Positions 45,585-53,366 of a DNA stretch of 64,000 bases are shown piece after piece. The notes under the pieces were generated by a model that was not told the origin of the DNA, did not search any database, and worked only from the letters and a program-made list of their open reading frames with translations. Every line of letters begins with the position of its first letter. Positions within the stretch are counted from its first letter, which is position 1. The DNA comes from Pseudomonadota bacterium (GTDB lineage Bacteria > Pseudomonadota > Gammaproteobacteria > Xanthomonadales > Rhodanobacteraceae): positions 1-64,000 of the forward strand of contig JAFEFS010000068.1 in assembly GCA_018240465.1 (NCBI GenBank), given 5' to 3'. Both the position numbers and the translations under genes were made by a program.

Positions 45585-46037
45585 ATGCTCAAGCCACGTC
45601 TGCTCGTCGCCGCTTCCACCCTCGCTCTTTCCGCGCTCGCCTTCGCCCATGACAGCGCGAAGCCGGAAGACGTGATCGACTACCGCCAAGGCTTGATGAC
45701 CGTGATCGGCTGGAATTTCGGCCCGCTTGGCGCGATGGTCAAGGGCAAACATCCATTCGAAGCCACGGAGTTCTCCAAGCATGCGGGGCGCATCGCCAAT
45801 CTGGGCGACCAGATCCTCGAGGGCTTCGCCAAGGGCTCCGACAAGGGCAAGACGGACGCCAAGCCCGAGATCTGGGCGAACTGGGACGACTTCCAGGGCA
45901 AAGCCAGGGACCTCGACACGCAGGCCAAGCTGCTCGCCGAAGTCGCCAAGGCGGGCGACGAGGCGAAAGACAAGGAGCAGTTCAAGAAAGTCGCGGCGGC
46001 GTGCAAGGCCTGCCATGACAAGTACAAGAAAGATTAG
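45585..46037 (+). CDS. Cytochrome c' (c556-type)
   Basis: A periplasmic four-helix haem protein of 150 residues. The signal peptide ends near ALAFA, and the C-terminal haem site is CKACH (Cys140, Cys143, His144), followed by DKYKKD, the normal arrangement for cytochrome c'. The N-terminal helix DVIDYRQGLMTVIGWNFGPLGAMVKGK is typical. It may handle nitric oxide or carry electrons. It converges on a cytochrome b561 gene, a pairing seen elsewhere in proteobacteria. Confidence 0.92.
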   Translation: MLKPRLLVAASTLALSALAFAHDSAKPEDVIDYRQGLMTVIGWNFGPLGAMVKGKHPFEATEFSKHAGRIANLGDQILEGFAKGSDKGKTDAKPEIWANWDDFQGKARDLDTQAKLLAEVAKAGDEAKDKEQFKKVAAACKACHDKYKKD

Positions 46038-46053
46038 GCCGGCAAAACCGGCC
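46037..46053. terminator. Hairpin between convergent cytochrome genes
   Basis: GGCCGG (46037-46042), loop CAAAA, CCGGCC (46048-46053), starting on the last base of the cytochrome c' stop codon. There is no T-run after it in either direction, so it is at best a weak, possibly bidirectional, terminator. Confidence 0.35.
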
Positions 46054-46097
46054 CAATTTCCGCCGTTCGGGCGGCCTGCGGCCGCTCAACGCCGGCG

Positions 46098-46760
46098 CTA
46101 TTGGCCTTGGCTGGCCAACGCCAGCGTCAATGCCGCGACGACGAGGAACAACAAGAGTGCGCGCCAGCCGCTGACGAAACGCATCGGCGCGGGCTGTGCG
46201 GCAGGCTTGCACCCGGTGATCATCGGCGTGATCAGATCGTCGTGCTTGAGCAGCCGGTGCAGCAGCACCGCGGCGATATGCAGCGCGATCAGGATCAGCA
46301 GCACGTTTTCACCGAGGTGATGCAGCCGCGTGGCGAGCTTCACCGTCGCACCCGACACGGCGTCGACGAACGGGCCATCCTCGTCGATGCCGTCGCTCGC
46401 GAACAGGCCGCTCGTCGCCTGCGCAAGCACGCACAGCAGCATCGCCACGACCGACCAACCGCCGAGCGGGTTGTGGCCAATGTGTGCCGGTACCGAAAAC
46501 ATCGCCCTGACATAGCCCGCGACGGCACGCGGCCCGCGCACGAAATCGGCGAAGCGGCTGGTCTGCGAGCCGGCGAATCCCCACAGCACGCGGAACACGA
46601 TCAGCGCCAGCGTCGCCCAGCCGAAGCGGTAGTGCCATTGCATCGAGAGAAAGCCGAATTCGGCGGTGGCGAACTGCAGCGCGATCAGCACGACCAGCGC
46701 CCAATGGAACAGACGCGTCGGCAGGTCCCAAACGCGCACCGATTTTTCTTCCGTGTTCAT
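46098..46760 (-). CDS. Cytochrome b561 family protein
   Basis: A 220-residue inner-membrane di-haem cytochrome b. Four to five membrane helices are visible: LFHWALVVLIALQFATAEF (haem His), WHYRFGWATLALIVFRVLWGF, WSVVAMLLCVLAQATSGLFAS, HHLGENVLLILIALHIAAVLLHRLL and a C-terminal helix ALLLFLVVAALTLALA. The start VRVWDLPTRLFHWALV is typical of the b561/hydrogenase cytochrome b family. It likely transfers electrons between the quinone pool and a periplasmic cytochrome such as the neighbouring cytochrome c'. Confidence 0.92.
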   Translation of the reverse strand: MNTEEKSVRVWDLPTRLFHWALVVLIALQFATAEFGFLSMQWHYRFGWATLALIVFRVLWGFAGSQTSRFADFVRGPRAVAGYVRAMFSVPAHIGHNPLGGWSVVAMLLCVLAQATSGLFASDGIDEDGPFVDAVSGATVKLATRLHHLGENVLLILIALHIAAVLLHRLLKHDDLITPMITGCKPAAQPAPMRFVSGWRALLLFLVVAALTLALASQGQ

Positions 46761-46768
46761 CGCGTCAC

Positions 46769-47674
46769 TCAGTTCAGGTAGGCAGGGAATTTTGGCAGTG
46801 CGGTGAAGTCGGCAGGATCGTGCTGGATGACGAAACGCGCGTGCAGGTTCTTGACGATGGTTTCGATGCGATCCATGGAGGCCAACGTGTCGGCGCGGCT
46901 GTCGTTGAACGCGGGCACGCGGCGGAACTGGCGACTCTCGCGTGCGTGGTACAGATCACCCGACAGGACCACGACGCCGGCCTTCTTCAGGCGCAGCAGC
47001 AGTACCTGGTGGCCGGGTGTGTGGCCCGGCGCTTTGAGGATCAGCACGCGACCGTCGCCGAACACGTCGTGGTCGCGCTCGATCATCTGCTTGTTCGCCG
47101 ATTCGTAGACGCTGAACGTCGCCGGGTCGACCCCGATCGGCGTCGGCGTTGCGCTCGCCCAGGCGATCTCCTTCGCGTTCATCAGGAACGTCGAACGAGC
47201 GAACAGGTTTGCGTTGCCGGTGTGATCGGCATGCAGGTGCGAGAACGCGACGAACGTGACGCTCGCGGGAGTCAGTCCGATCGCCTGCAACTGGTCGACG
47301 AGGCGCACGTTCACGCTCAGGTGCGTGCCGCCGTCGTCGACACCGCCCTTGGCCTCGGCATATCTGTCGCCGAGCCCCGTGTCCCAGAGCAGCACGCCCT
47401 GCGGATGGCGGATCACGAAGCACGGCGCGCTCATCGTGCGCGGCTTGCCGTCGTACTCGCCGGTATCGGAGTAGCCGCCGAAGCTGCTCTCATCGATGCG
47501 TCCGCAATCGAGCGCATACAGCCGCACTTCGTTGGCCGCCAGAGCATCGACAGCCCTCGGTTGCGGCGAAGACGCCGGGTGCGCAGCCGGCCTGGCTGCG
47601 GGCGGCGAGGCCGCCGATGCACAAGCCGCAAACGCAAAAAGCAGCGAAGCCGAAACTCTCTGCCAGCCTGTCAT
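46769..47674 (-). CDS. Metallo-beta-lactamase fold hydrolase, lactonase-like
   Basis: A 301-residue exported hydrolase. The signal peptide MTGWQRVSASLLFAFAACASAA is followed by a Pro/Ala-rich linker. The zinc-binding motif is FSHLHADHTGN, then LKAPGHTPGHQVLLL and SGDLYHA. The opening VRLYALDCGRID with a WDTGLGDRY loop matches the N-acyl-homoserine lactonase (AttM/AiiA) branch. Quorum-signal degradation is possible, but no signalling genes are near, and many such proteins have other lactone or ester substrates. Start ATG 47674 is chosen from the signal peptide; ATG 47692 is an alternative. Confidence 0.85.
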   Translation of the reverse strand: MTGWQRVSASLLFAFAACASAASPPAARPAAHPASSPQPRAVDALAANEVRLYALDCGRIDESSFGGYSDTGEYDGKPRTMSAPCFVIRHPQGVLLWDTGLGDRYAEAKGGVDDGGTHLSVNVRLVDQLQAIGLTPASVTFVAFSHLHADHTGNANLFARSTFLMNAKEIAWASATPTPIGVDPATFSVYESANKQMIERDHDVFGDGRVLILKAPGHTPGHQVLLLRLKKAGVVVLSGDLYHARESRQFRRVPAFNDSRADTLASMDRIETIVKNLHARFVIQHDPADFTALPKFPAYLN

Positions 47675-47762
47675 CGCACAACACCCCCGCATCGAAACCT
47701 GCCCTGCGCCGTGCACGCAATCCGGCGCGCCGGCTTATGCGACCGCGAACGGGCCGGCGAGT

Positions 47763-49166
47763 TCACGCAATGCCCAAGCCCTCGACCTGCATGATCGCCG
47801 CCGGGTCGAAACCGGCGAGGCGGGCGAACTCCCGGCCACGTTCGGCGTAGTCGTTGAATTGATCGAAGCTCGGCGCACCCGGCGAAAGCAGGATCGCACC
47901 GTCTTCGGGCGTGAGAGAGAGGGCGCGCGCGAACGCGTCGGCCAATGCATGTGCCGAAGCAAGCTCGAATCCGCGATGCGCGAGGCGGGCCAGCGCCGCT
48001 GCGATCGCATCGCCGTTGGTGCCCATCGTGACCACCGCGTGCGGCGGGCGCCGCGCAACGAAGTCGGCGAATGGCTGCCAGTCGATGCCGCGATCGAAGC
48101 CACCGACCAGGATCGTCGTCGTGCGGCCATCGAGACTGCGCAGCGCCTCGATCGCTGCGTATGGCGTGGTCGAGATGCTGTCGTTGACGTAATCGATGCC
48201 GCCGCGAATGCCGAGGTGCTGCAGGCGATGCGGCAACGGCTTGAAGGTGGCGACATGGCGCGCCAGCGCTCTCGCATCCTCGCCCGCCGCCTCGATCGCC
48301 GCGAGCGCGGCGCAGACATTGAGCGCATTGTGTTCGCCTGACAACGGGATCTGGCGGCTTGCAAGCACCTCCTCGTTGCCGCGCCAGACCGCACAGTCGC
48401 GCAGATGCCAGCCGTCGAAATGGTTGAACGCATCGTTCAGATTCCACTGCCCCAGATCGACCAGCTTTTCCTGCCGCGCATTGACGACGACGCGTTGCGC
48501 TTTCGCCGCGATGCGCAACTTGTCCTTCGAATAGTTTTCGCTCGTGACATGCCAGTCGAGGTGCTCCTCGTAGAGATTGTTGATCAGCGCCACGGTCGGC
48601 GCTCCCTCGAAATCGCGCGCCTGAAAACTCGACAGCTCGATCACCCACCAATCCGGTTCATGTGCGGGCTCGAGCAGATCGAGCAATGGCAAACCGATAT
48701 TGCCCGCCAGTGCCGTCAGCCTGCCGCTCTTGCGCAGAAGATGCGCGATCAACGCAGCGACGGTGCTCTTGCCCTTGGTACCGGTGATGCAGATGGTCCT
48801 CGCTTTTGCGTGCTCGGCGAACCAGATCGCCGTACCCGAAGTGAAGCGCACGCCCATGTGTTCCGCGGAGAGATGCGGTTCGCGATACGGGCTGATGCCG
48901 GGCGACTTGACGACGATGTCGAAGGCCGCCAGCACGGCCTCGTCGACCGGCGTGGTGACGACGAGTACCCGCGTGCCGCGACCCCCGGCTTCCCTGGCGA
49001 ACAGGTCGGAAGATTGCGCGATCAACGCGGCCGCCTCGGCCTCGCTGCAAAACAGGGTGAAGCACTCGGCGGGAAATTTCTGCGTCAACACCGACAGCGC
49101 AGCCCTGCCCTCGCGGCCATAGCCCCAGACGGCGACGCGCCTGCCTTCGAACTCAGAGAGGCGCAT
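47763..49166 (-). CDS. murD2: UDP-MurNAc-L-alanine--L-glutamate ligase (MurD2)
   Basis: A Mur ligase of 467 residues. It has a Rossmann N-domain (RRVAVWGYGREGRAALSVL), the ATP loop ICITGTKGKSTVAALI, ELSSFQARD, NNLYEEHLDWH and the C-domain DDSKGTN equivalent YVNDSISTTPYAAIEALRSL. Relatives in Xanthomonas add L-glutamate rather than D-glutamate, and the adjacent MurL then epimerises it. The direct murL neighbour here is the main reason for this assignment over ordinary MurD. The ATG at 49166 overlaps the end of murL by 14 bases. Sequence alone does not prove L-Glu specificity. Confidence 0.85.
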   Translation of the reverse strand: MRLSEFEGRRVAVWGYGREGRAALSVLTQKFPAECFTLFCSEAEAAALIAQSSDLFAREAGGRGTRVLVVTTPVDEAVLAAFDIVVKSPGISPYREPHLSAEHMGVRFTSGTAIWFAEHAKARTICITGTKGKSTVAALIAHLLRKSGRLTALAGNIGLPLLDLLEPAHEPDWWVIELSSFQARDFEGAPTVALINNLYEEHLDWHVTSENYSKDKLRIAAKAQRVVVNARQEKLVDLGQWNLNDAFNHFDGWHLRDCAVWRGNEEVLASRQIPLSGEHNALNVCAALAAIEAAGEDARALARHVATFKPLPHRLQHLGIRGGIDYVNDSISTTPYAAIEALRSLDGRTTTILVGGFDRGIDWQPFADFVARRPPHAVVTMGTNGDAIAAALARLAHRGFELASAHALADAFARALSLTPEDGAILLSPGAPSFDQFNDYAERGREFARLAGFDPAAIMQVEGLGIA

Positions 49167-50538
49167 TCGGCAGCGAAGTGAAACGCGTAGGCAGGAAATG
49201 TTCGCCCGTCGGGGCAAGCAGTGGCTCGAGCGCGAGCGCGGCACGATCGAGCTGCGGCAGGATTTCGTTCAAGAAGCGGGCGACGAGTGCGTCCTCGCGC
49301 CATTCCGCGCGCTGGGTCAGCGCGTACATCGCCGCACGCGATTCGCCACCCTCGCCGACGCATTCGAACGGCTTGTGGTCGCGATATTCGAGCAGCGCGT
49401 CGAAGCCCGGCGCGAGCGCCGCATCGTCGAGCAGGTTGCGGCCGAAGATCCTGAGCAGGCGCGGCTTGGCGACAAAAGGCGCCAGCGCGAGGAAGACGAA
49501 ATGACACTTCGGGCACTGCCCGCACCAGCGATCGGACGGGTGCTCGCCGAGGATGCGGAAGTTGCGGTTGCAGCTCGAAAACACCGCATCGTACTGCGGG
49601 TGCTTCGCGAATTCGCGCGCCACGGCCAGTTCCGACCAGGGCCGCAGCAGCGAGAAATAGTCGAGGTCGGCTGCAACGTGCGCGTGGACCTGCGCGCGCA
49701 GCAGGCGCTCGAAGTCCAGCGATTTGCTCCACTGGTGGTTGATCTGGCGACCGAGGTATTCGAGCGTCGCGCTCGACGCGGAACGTTCGTTGGAAAACGC
49801 GATCGCGTCGTAGCCATACAGAATCGCGGCGCACACGAGGATCGCCGAGTTGATCGCGGTGACCGGCACGTGACCGTTCCACGCGCCCTGGCGGTTGTAC
49901 TCGAACAGCGCCGGCGCGATCTGGCGCTTGATGTTGAGCAGCGGCAGGCCGCTGCGCTCGGCGCAGGCCGCGATCAGCGCGGAATCGCCGATCCAGACCG
50001 CCGTCGCCGGCTCGTCGATGCTTTTGCACATTTCCACGCTGACCAGCGAGTCCTTGCCGCCGCCGATCGGCAACAGCGTGCGGCGCGGCAGATTCAATGC
50101 AGGCGCTTTTTTTTCGTCATTCCCACCTTCGCGGGAATGACGAACAAGAGTGGAGAAGCGTAAACGCTCCGTCAGATCGAGCTTGTTCTGATAAGCGAAC
50201 TCGGCCAGACCGTGGAAATACAGCTCGTGCAGAAACCCTGCCGTATCCGTGGCGAGCGCGCCTGTCTCGACGCGCAACTCGGGCGGAATGCCGGCCTTGT
50301 AATAGCTGACCCCGGCGACCAGATGCAGCAGGCGCAGCGCTTGTGCGAATGCGTCGGCGCGTTCGGCCGGCAGCGCCGGCGCGTCGGGAAACACCACGCG
50401 CTCGGTCAGCAACGGGCCGTCGTCGAAGGCATACGCGAGGCTCGCCGTGCCACTCGCCGCGTCGAAGTCGCAGGCGGTAAAACGGAACGCCTGCGTGTCG
50501 CGTGGATCGGCGAATTTTTTGTCGATCGTCGCGGTCAC
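49153..50538 (-). CDS. murL: UDP-MurNAc-L-Ala-L-Glu epimerase (MurL)
   Basis: An ATP-dependent enzyme that inverts the terminal L-Glu to D-Glu in the alternative peptidoglycan precursor pathway described in Xanthomonas. The 461 residues carry the ATP-pyrophosphatase loop LLPIGGGKDSLVS (159-164), AINSAILVCAAILYGYDAIAF, and a cysteine cluster NRNFRILGEHPSDRWCGQCPKC. The GTG start at 50538 overlaps the lysAC stop (GTGA). Residues 132-144 (VRHSREGGNDEKK) are the translation of a perfect palindromic repeat at 50113-50144, an in-frame insertion just before the ATP loop. The rest of the frame is intact, so the protein is probably still made. Confidence 0.86.
   Translation of the reverse strand: MTATIDKKFADPRDTQAFRFTACDFDAASGTASLAYAFDDGPLLTERVVFPDAPALPAERADAFAQALRLLHLVAGVSYYKAGIPPELRVETGALATDTAGFLHELYFHGLAEFAYQNKLDLTERLRFSTLVRHSREGGNDEKKAPALNLPRRTLLPIGGGKDSLVSVEMCKSIDEPATAVWIGDSALIAACAERSGLPLLNIKRQIAPALFEYNRQGAWNGHVPVTAINSAILVCAAILYGYDAIAFSNERSASSATLEYLGRQINHQWSKSLDFERLLRAQVHAHVAADLDYFSLLRPWSELAVAREFAKHPQYDAVFSSCNRNFRILGEHPSDRWCGQCPKCHFVFLALAPFVAKPRLLRIFGRNLLDDAALAPGFDALLEYRDHKPFECVGEGGESRAAMYALTQRAEWREDALVARFLNEILPQLDRAALALEPLLAPTGEHFLPTRFTSLPNAPL
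50113..50144. repeat. Palindromic repeat inside murL
   Basis: Perfect 12-base arms TTCGTCATTCCC and GGGAATGACGAA around the loop ACCTTCGC. This is the same family as the extragenic units near 12917, 12982 and 16026. Its translation on the minus strand, RHSREGGN, is the characteristic peptide of this repeat when inserted in genes. The arms lie fully within codons 132-142 of murL. Confidence 0.85.
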
Positions 50539-53135
50539 AGCACAGTCTCCGCAGCGCGTCCGCGCAGGTTGTAGTCGGACGACATGACCGCACCGTAGGC
50601 GCCGGCCTGGGCGATCAGGATTACGTCGCCTTCCTGCGTCCTGGCGAGACGGCGGTGATTGCCGAGCACGTCGCCGGATTCGCAGATCGGACCGACGACC
50701 TGCACGAGTTCGGTCGCGGGCTCGTCGATGCGCGAGAGATTGACGATCTCGTGGTACGCCTCGTACAGCGCGGGCCGGATCAGCGTGTGCATGCCCGCAT
50801 CGACGCCGAGGTAGCGGAACTCGCCCTTGCGCTTGAGCTGGTTCACGCGCGCGAGCAGCACGCCGGCGTCGGCGACGAGGAAGCGGCCCGGCTCGCTCCA
50901 CAGCTCGAACTGCGGATAGGCGGCCTTCACCTCGGCGAGCCCCGCGGCGACGGCCTCGAGATCGAGCGGCGCCTCGTCGGCGCGCGCGGGCACGCCGTAG
51001 CCGCCGCCGACGTTGAGCGAGGCGACCGTGCCGATCTTCTCGGCGATGCTTGCATGGTGGGCGAACACTTCCTTCCAGTGCTTCGCATCGAGAATGCCCG
51101 AGCCGAGATGCGCGTGCAGGCCGACGATGCGCGCGTTGTGCCGTTCCGCCAGGTGCAGGAACTCGTCGACTTCGCCCAGGGCAAGACCGAATTTCGATCC
51201 GGCGCCGCCGGTCTTGACCTTGTCGTGATGGCCGCGCGTGAAGTCGAGGTCGAGGCGCAGTTCGATGTCGCGCCCGGCGAACAGGTCGCCCCAGTGTTCG
51301 AGCGGATGCAAGTTGTCGACGGTGATGCGCGCACCGGCCGCGATGCCGGCCGCGTAGTCCGTGCGCGAGCAGAAATTCGGCGTGTAGAGGATATCGACGG
51401 CGGCGCCGAAGATTCCGCGCACATGCGCGATTTCGCCCGGCGAGACGCATTCCAGACCGAAGCCCTGCGCCGCGATCTCGCGCAGGATCGCAGGATGCGA
51501 ATTCGCCTTGATCGCGTAGAACCAGCGATCGACGGCCTGGATCGTGCCGCGCAGCGCCTGCGCCTGTGCGCGCACGCTGGCGAGATCGTAAACATAGTGT
51601 GGTGTTGCCTTTGCGGCCAGCGCGAGCAGGTCTTCGCGACGCGCACGCCACCACGGCGCACTCTGCAACTGCGGCTTTTTATACAGATCCACCCAGCTCG
51701 GGCCGAACACGGCGGCGTCCTCGACCCGCATCGCTTCGGCCTTGATCAACAGATCATGCAACTGCGGCACGAGATCGGTTGCAGCGCTCTCGTCGACGAC
51801 GAAAGTGAGGTTGAGATTGTTCGACGACTGCGAAATCAGGTGCACGCGCAGCGAGCCGAACTCGGCCAGCACCGTGGAGAACTTGTGCAGCATCGAGCGC
51901 ATGCCACGGCCGACCAGAGTGATCGCCGCGCACGGCGCGATCACCTTCACGCGGCAGATTCCGGCGAGATCGGTGCACAGCGCCGAGAGCACATCGGTAT
52001 TGACCAGGTTCTCGCTCGGATCGAGCGAGACGGTGACGTTGGTTTCCGCCGTGCCGACCAGATCGATCGACAGGCCGTGGCGCTTGAAGATCTCGAACAC
52101 GTCGGCGAGAAAGCCGACCTGCTGCCACATGCCGATCGACTCCATCGAGATCAGGGTGATGCCGGTGCGCTGCGAAATCGCCTTGACGCTGGGCAGCGCG
52201 TCGGCAACCGCCGCACAGATTTCCGTGCCGGCGAACTCGGGATAGTTGGTGTCCTTGATCGTCAGCGGCACGCCGGCCTCGCGCACCGGGTTGATGCAGC
52301 GCGGATGCAGCACCTTGGCGCCGGTCGTGGCAATTTCCTGCGCTTCCTCGTAGTCCAGACGCGAGAGCAGGCGCGCATTCGGCACGCTGCGCGGATTGGC
52401 GCTGAACATGCCGGCGACGTCGGTCCAGATCTCGACGATCTCGGCATCGAGCAATGCGCCGAAATAGCTCGCCGAGGTATCCGAGCCGCCACGACCGAGG
52501 ATGACCGTCTCGCCGGCCGCGTTGCGCGCCATGAAGCCCTGGGTGATGAACGTCTCGCCGAGCGACGGCAGCCTCGCGATCAGCGCCTCGTCGCGCGCGG
52601 TCGGCACCTGCGCGGAGAGATAGCGGCCCCACGCGCTCTGGTTCGGCAACGCCTCGCTGAGCAGATGCTGGCGCGAATCTAGCCAGTTCGTCGTCAGGCC
52701 ACTCGCGCTCAAATACTGCGCACCGAGCGTCGACGACATCATCTCGCCGAGCGCGAGCACCTCGGCCTGCCAGGTCAGCGCGCCTTGCGCGCGGCGCGGG
52801 TCGGCGAGCAGTTGGTCGAGTTTCGCCAGCCACGCGTCGATACCGCCCGCATCGGTCAGTTCCAGTTCGGCAAACATCGCGCGATGGCGCGCGACGATCT
52901 CGTCGGCCACGGCCCGGCACTTGCCGGCGTCGGCGTGGCCGTCGCAGATCGCTTTCAACTTGTCCGTCGTGCCCGACAGCGCCGAGACCACGATGAGTAC
53001 GTGTTTGCCCTGCGCCCGTTTTCCCTTGGCGATCGCCGCGATCTTGTCCCAGCGCGGCCGCGTGGAAACGCTGGTGCCGCCAAATTTGAGCACAACCCAA
53101 TTGGCGCCGGTCAGGGGCGCGGCATTCACACTCAC
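50535..53135 (-). CDS. lysAC: Bifunctional aspartate kinase/diaminopimelate decarboxylase
   Basis: A fusion of the first and last enzymes of the lysine/diaminopimelate route, 866 residues, as known from Xanthomonas. The N-terminal aspartokinase (about 1-460) has VVLKFGGTSVSTRPRWD, GRGGSDTSASYFGALLDAE and ACT-like regulatory segments (TLISMESIGMWQQVGFLADV). The C-terminal PLP decarboxylase (about 480-866) has FYAIKANSHPAILREIAAQG (the PLP lysine), LHAHLGSGI, SLNVGGGYG, ELWSEPGRFLVADAG and GPICESGDVLG. Start codon is GTG at 53135 (VSVNAAPLTGANW). It leads a coupled unit with murL and murD2, all feeding cell-wall precursor and lysine synthesis. Confidence 0.95.
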   Translation of the reverse strand: MSVNAAPLTGANWVVLKFGGTSVSTRPRWDKIAAIAKGKRAQGKHVLIVVSALSGTTDKLKAICDGHADAGKCRAVADEIVARHRAMFAELELTDAGGIDAWLAKLDQLLADPRRAQGALTWQAEVLALGEMMSSTLGAQYLSASGLTTNWLDSRQHLLSEALPNQSAWGRYLSAQVPTARDEALIARLPSLGETFITQGFMARNAAGETVILGRGGSDTSASYFGALLDAEIVEIWTDVAGMFSANPRSVPNARLLSRLDYEEAQEIATTGAKVLHPRCINPVREAGVPLTIKDTNYPEFAGTEICAAVADALPSVKAISQRTGITLISMESIGMWQQVGFLADVFEIFKRHGLSIDLVGTAETNVTVSLDPSENLVNTDVLSALCTDLAGICRVKVIAPCAAITLVGRGMRSMLHKFSTVLAEFGSLRVHLISQSSNNLNLTFVVDESAATDLVPQLHDLLIKAEAMRVEDAAVFGPSWVDLYKKPQLQSAPWWRARREDLLALAAKATPHYVYDLASVRAQAQALRGTIQAVDRWFYAIKANSHPAILREIAAQGFGLECVSPGEIAHVRGIFGAAVDILYTPNFCSRTDYAAGIAAGARITVDNLHPLEHWGDLFAGRDIELRLDLDFTRGHHDKVKTGGAGSKFGLALGEVDEFLHLAERHNARIVGLHAHLGSGILDAKHWKEVFAHHASIAEKIGTVASLNVGGGYGVPARADEAPLDLEAVAAGLAEVKAAYPQFELWSEPGRFLVADAGVLLARVNQLKRKGEFRYLGVDAGMHTLIRPALYEAYHEIVNLSRIDEPATELVQVVGPICESGDVLGNHRRLARTQEGDVILIAQAGAYGAVMSSDYNLRGRAAETVL

Positions 53136-53366
53136 GGTGGTTCCCGAAGTTGAGCAGACAAAGCGATCAAGCGCAATTCATGCGCAATGTACCGGCAATA
53201 GTAAGGCGAAATGCTGCGCTCGCACAGATTGCCGCGGTACGCTTGGCGCCTGCCGACGCCACGGCGGCCCCGTGGGGACGAGGCCAGCTTGTTCAGTGCA
53301 TGCCCCACAAAGGCCGTAACAATTGTAAAATACGCTTAACGATTGACGACAAATCAAGGATTACCG

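Noticed and set aside
51655-53100. Minus-strand frames opposite and within lysAC
   Set aside because: Shadow frames without homology; lysAC itself is unambiguous over its full length.
53136-53366. Possible lysine riboswitch ahead of lysAC
   Set aside because: The gap has no recognisable L-box sequence blocks and mostly faces the divergent receptor gene; nothing beyond ordinary promoter-like sequence (TAAAAT near 53326) is visible.
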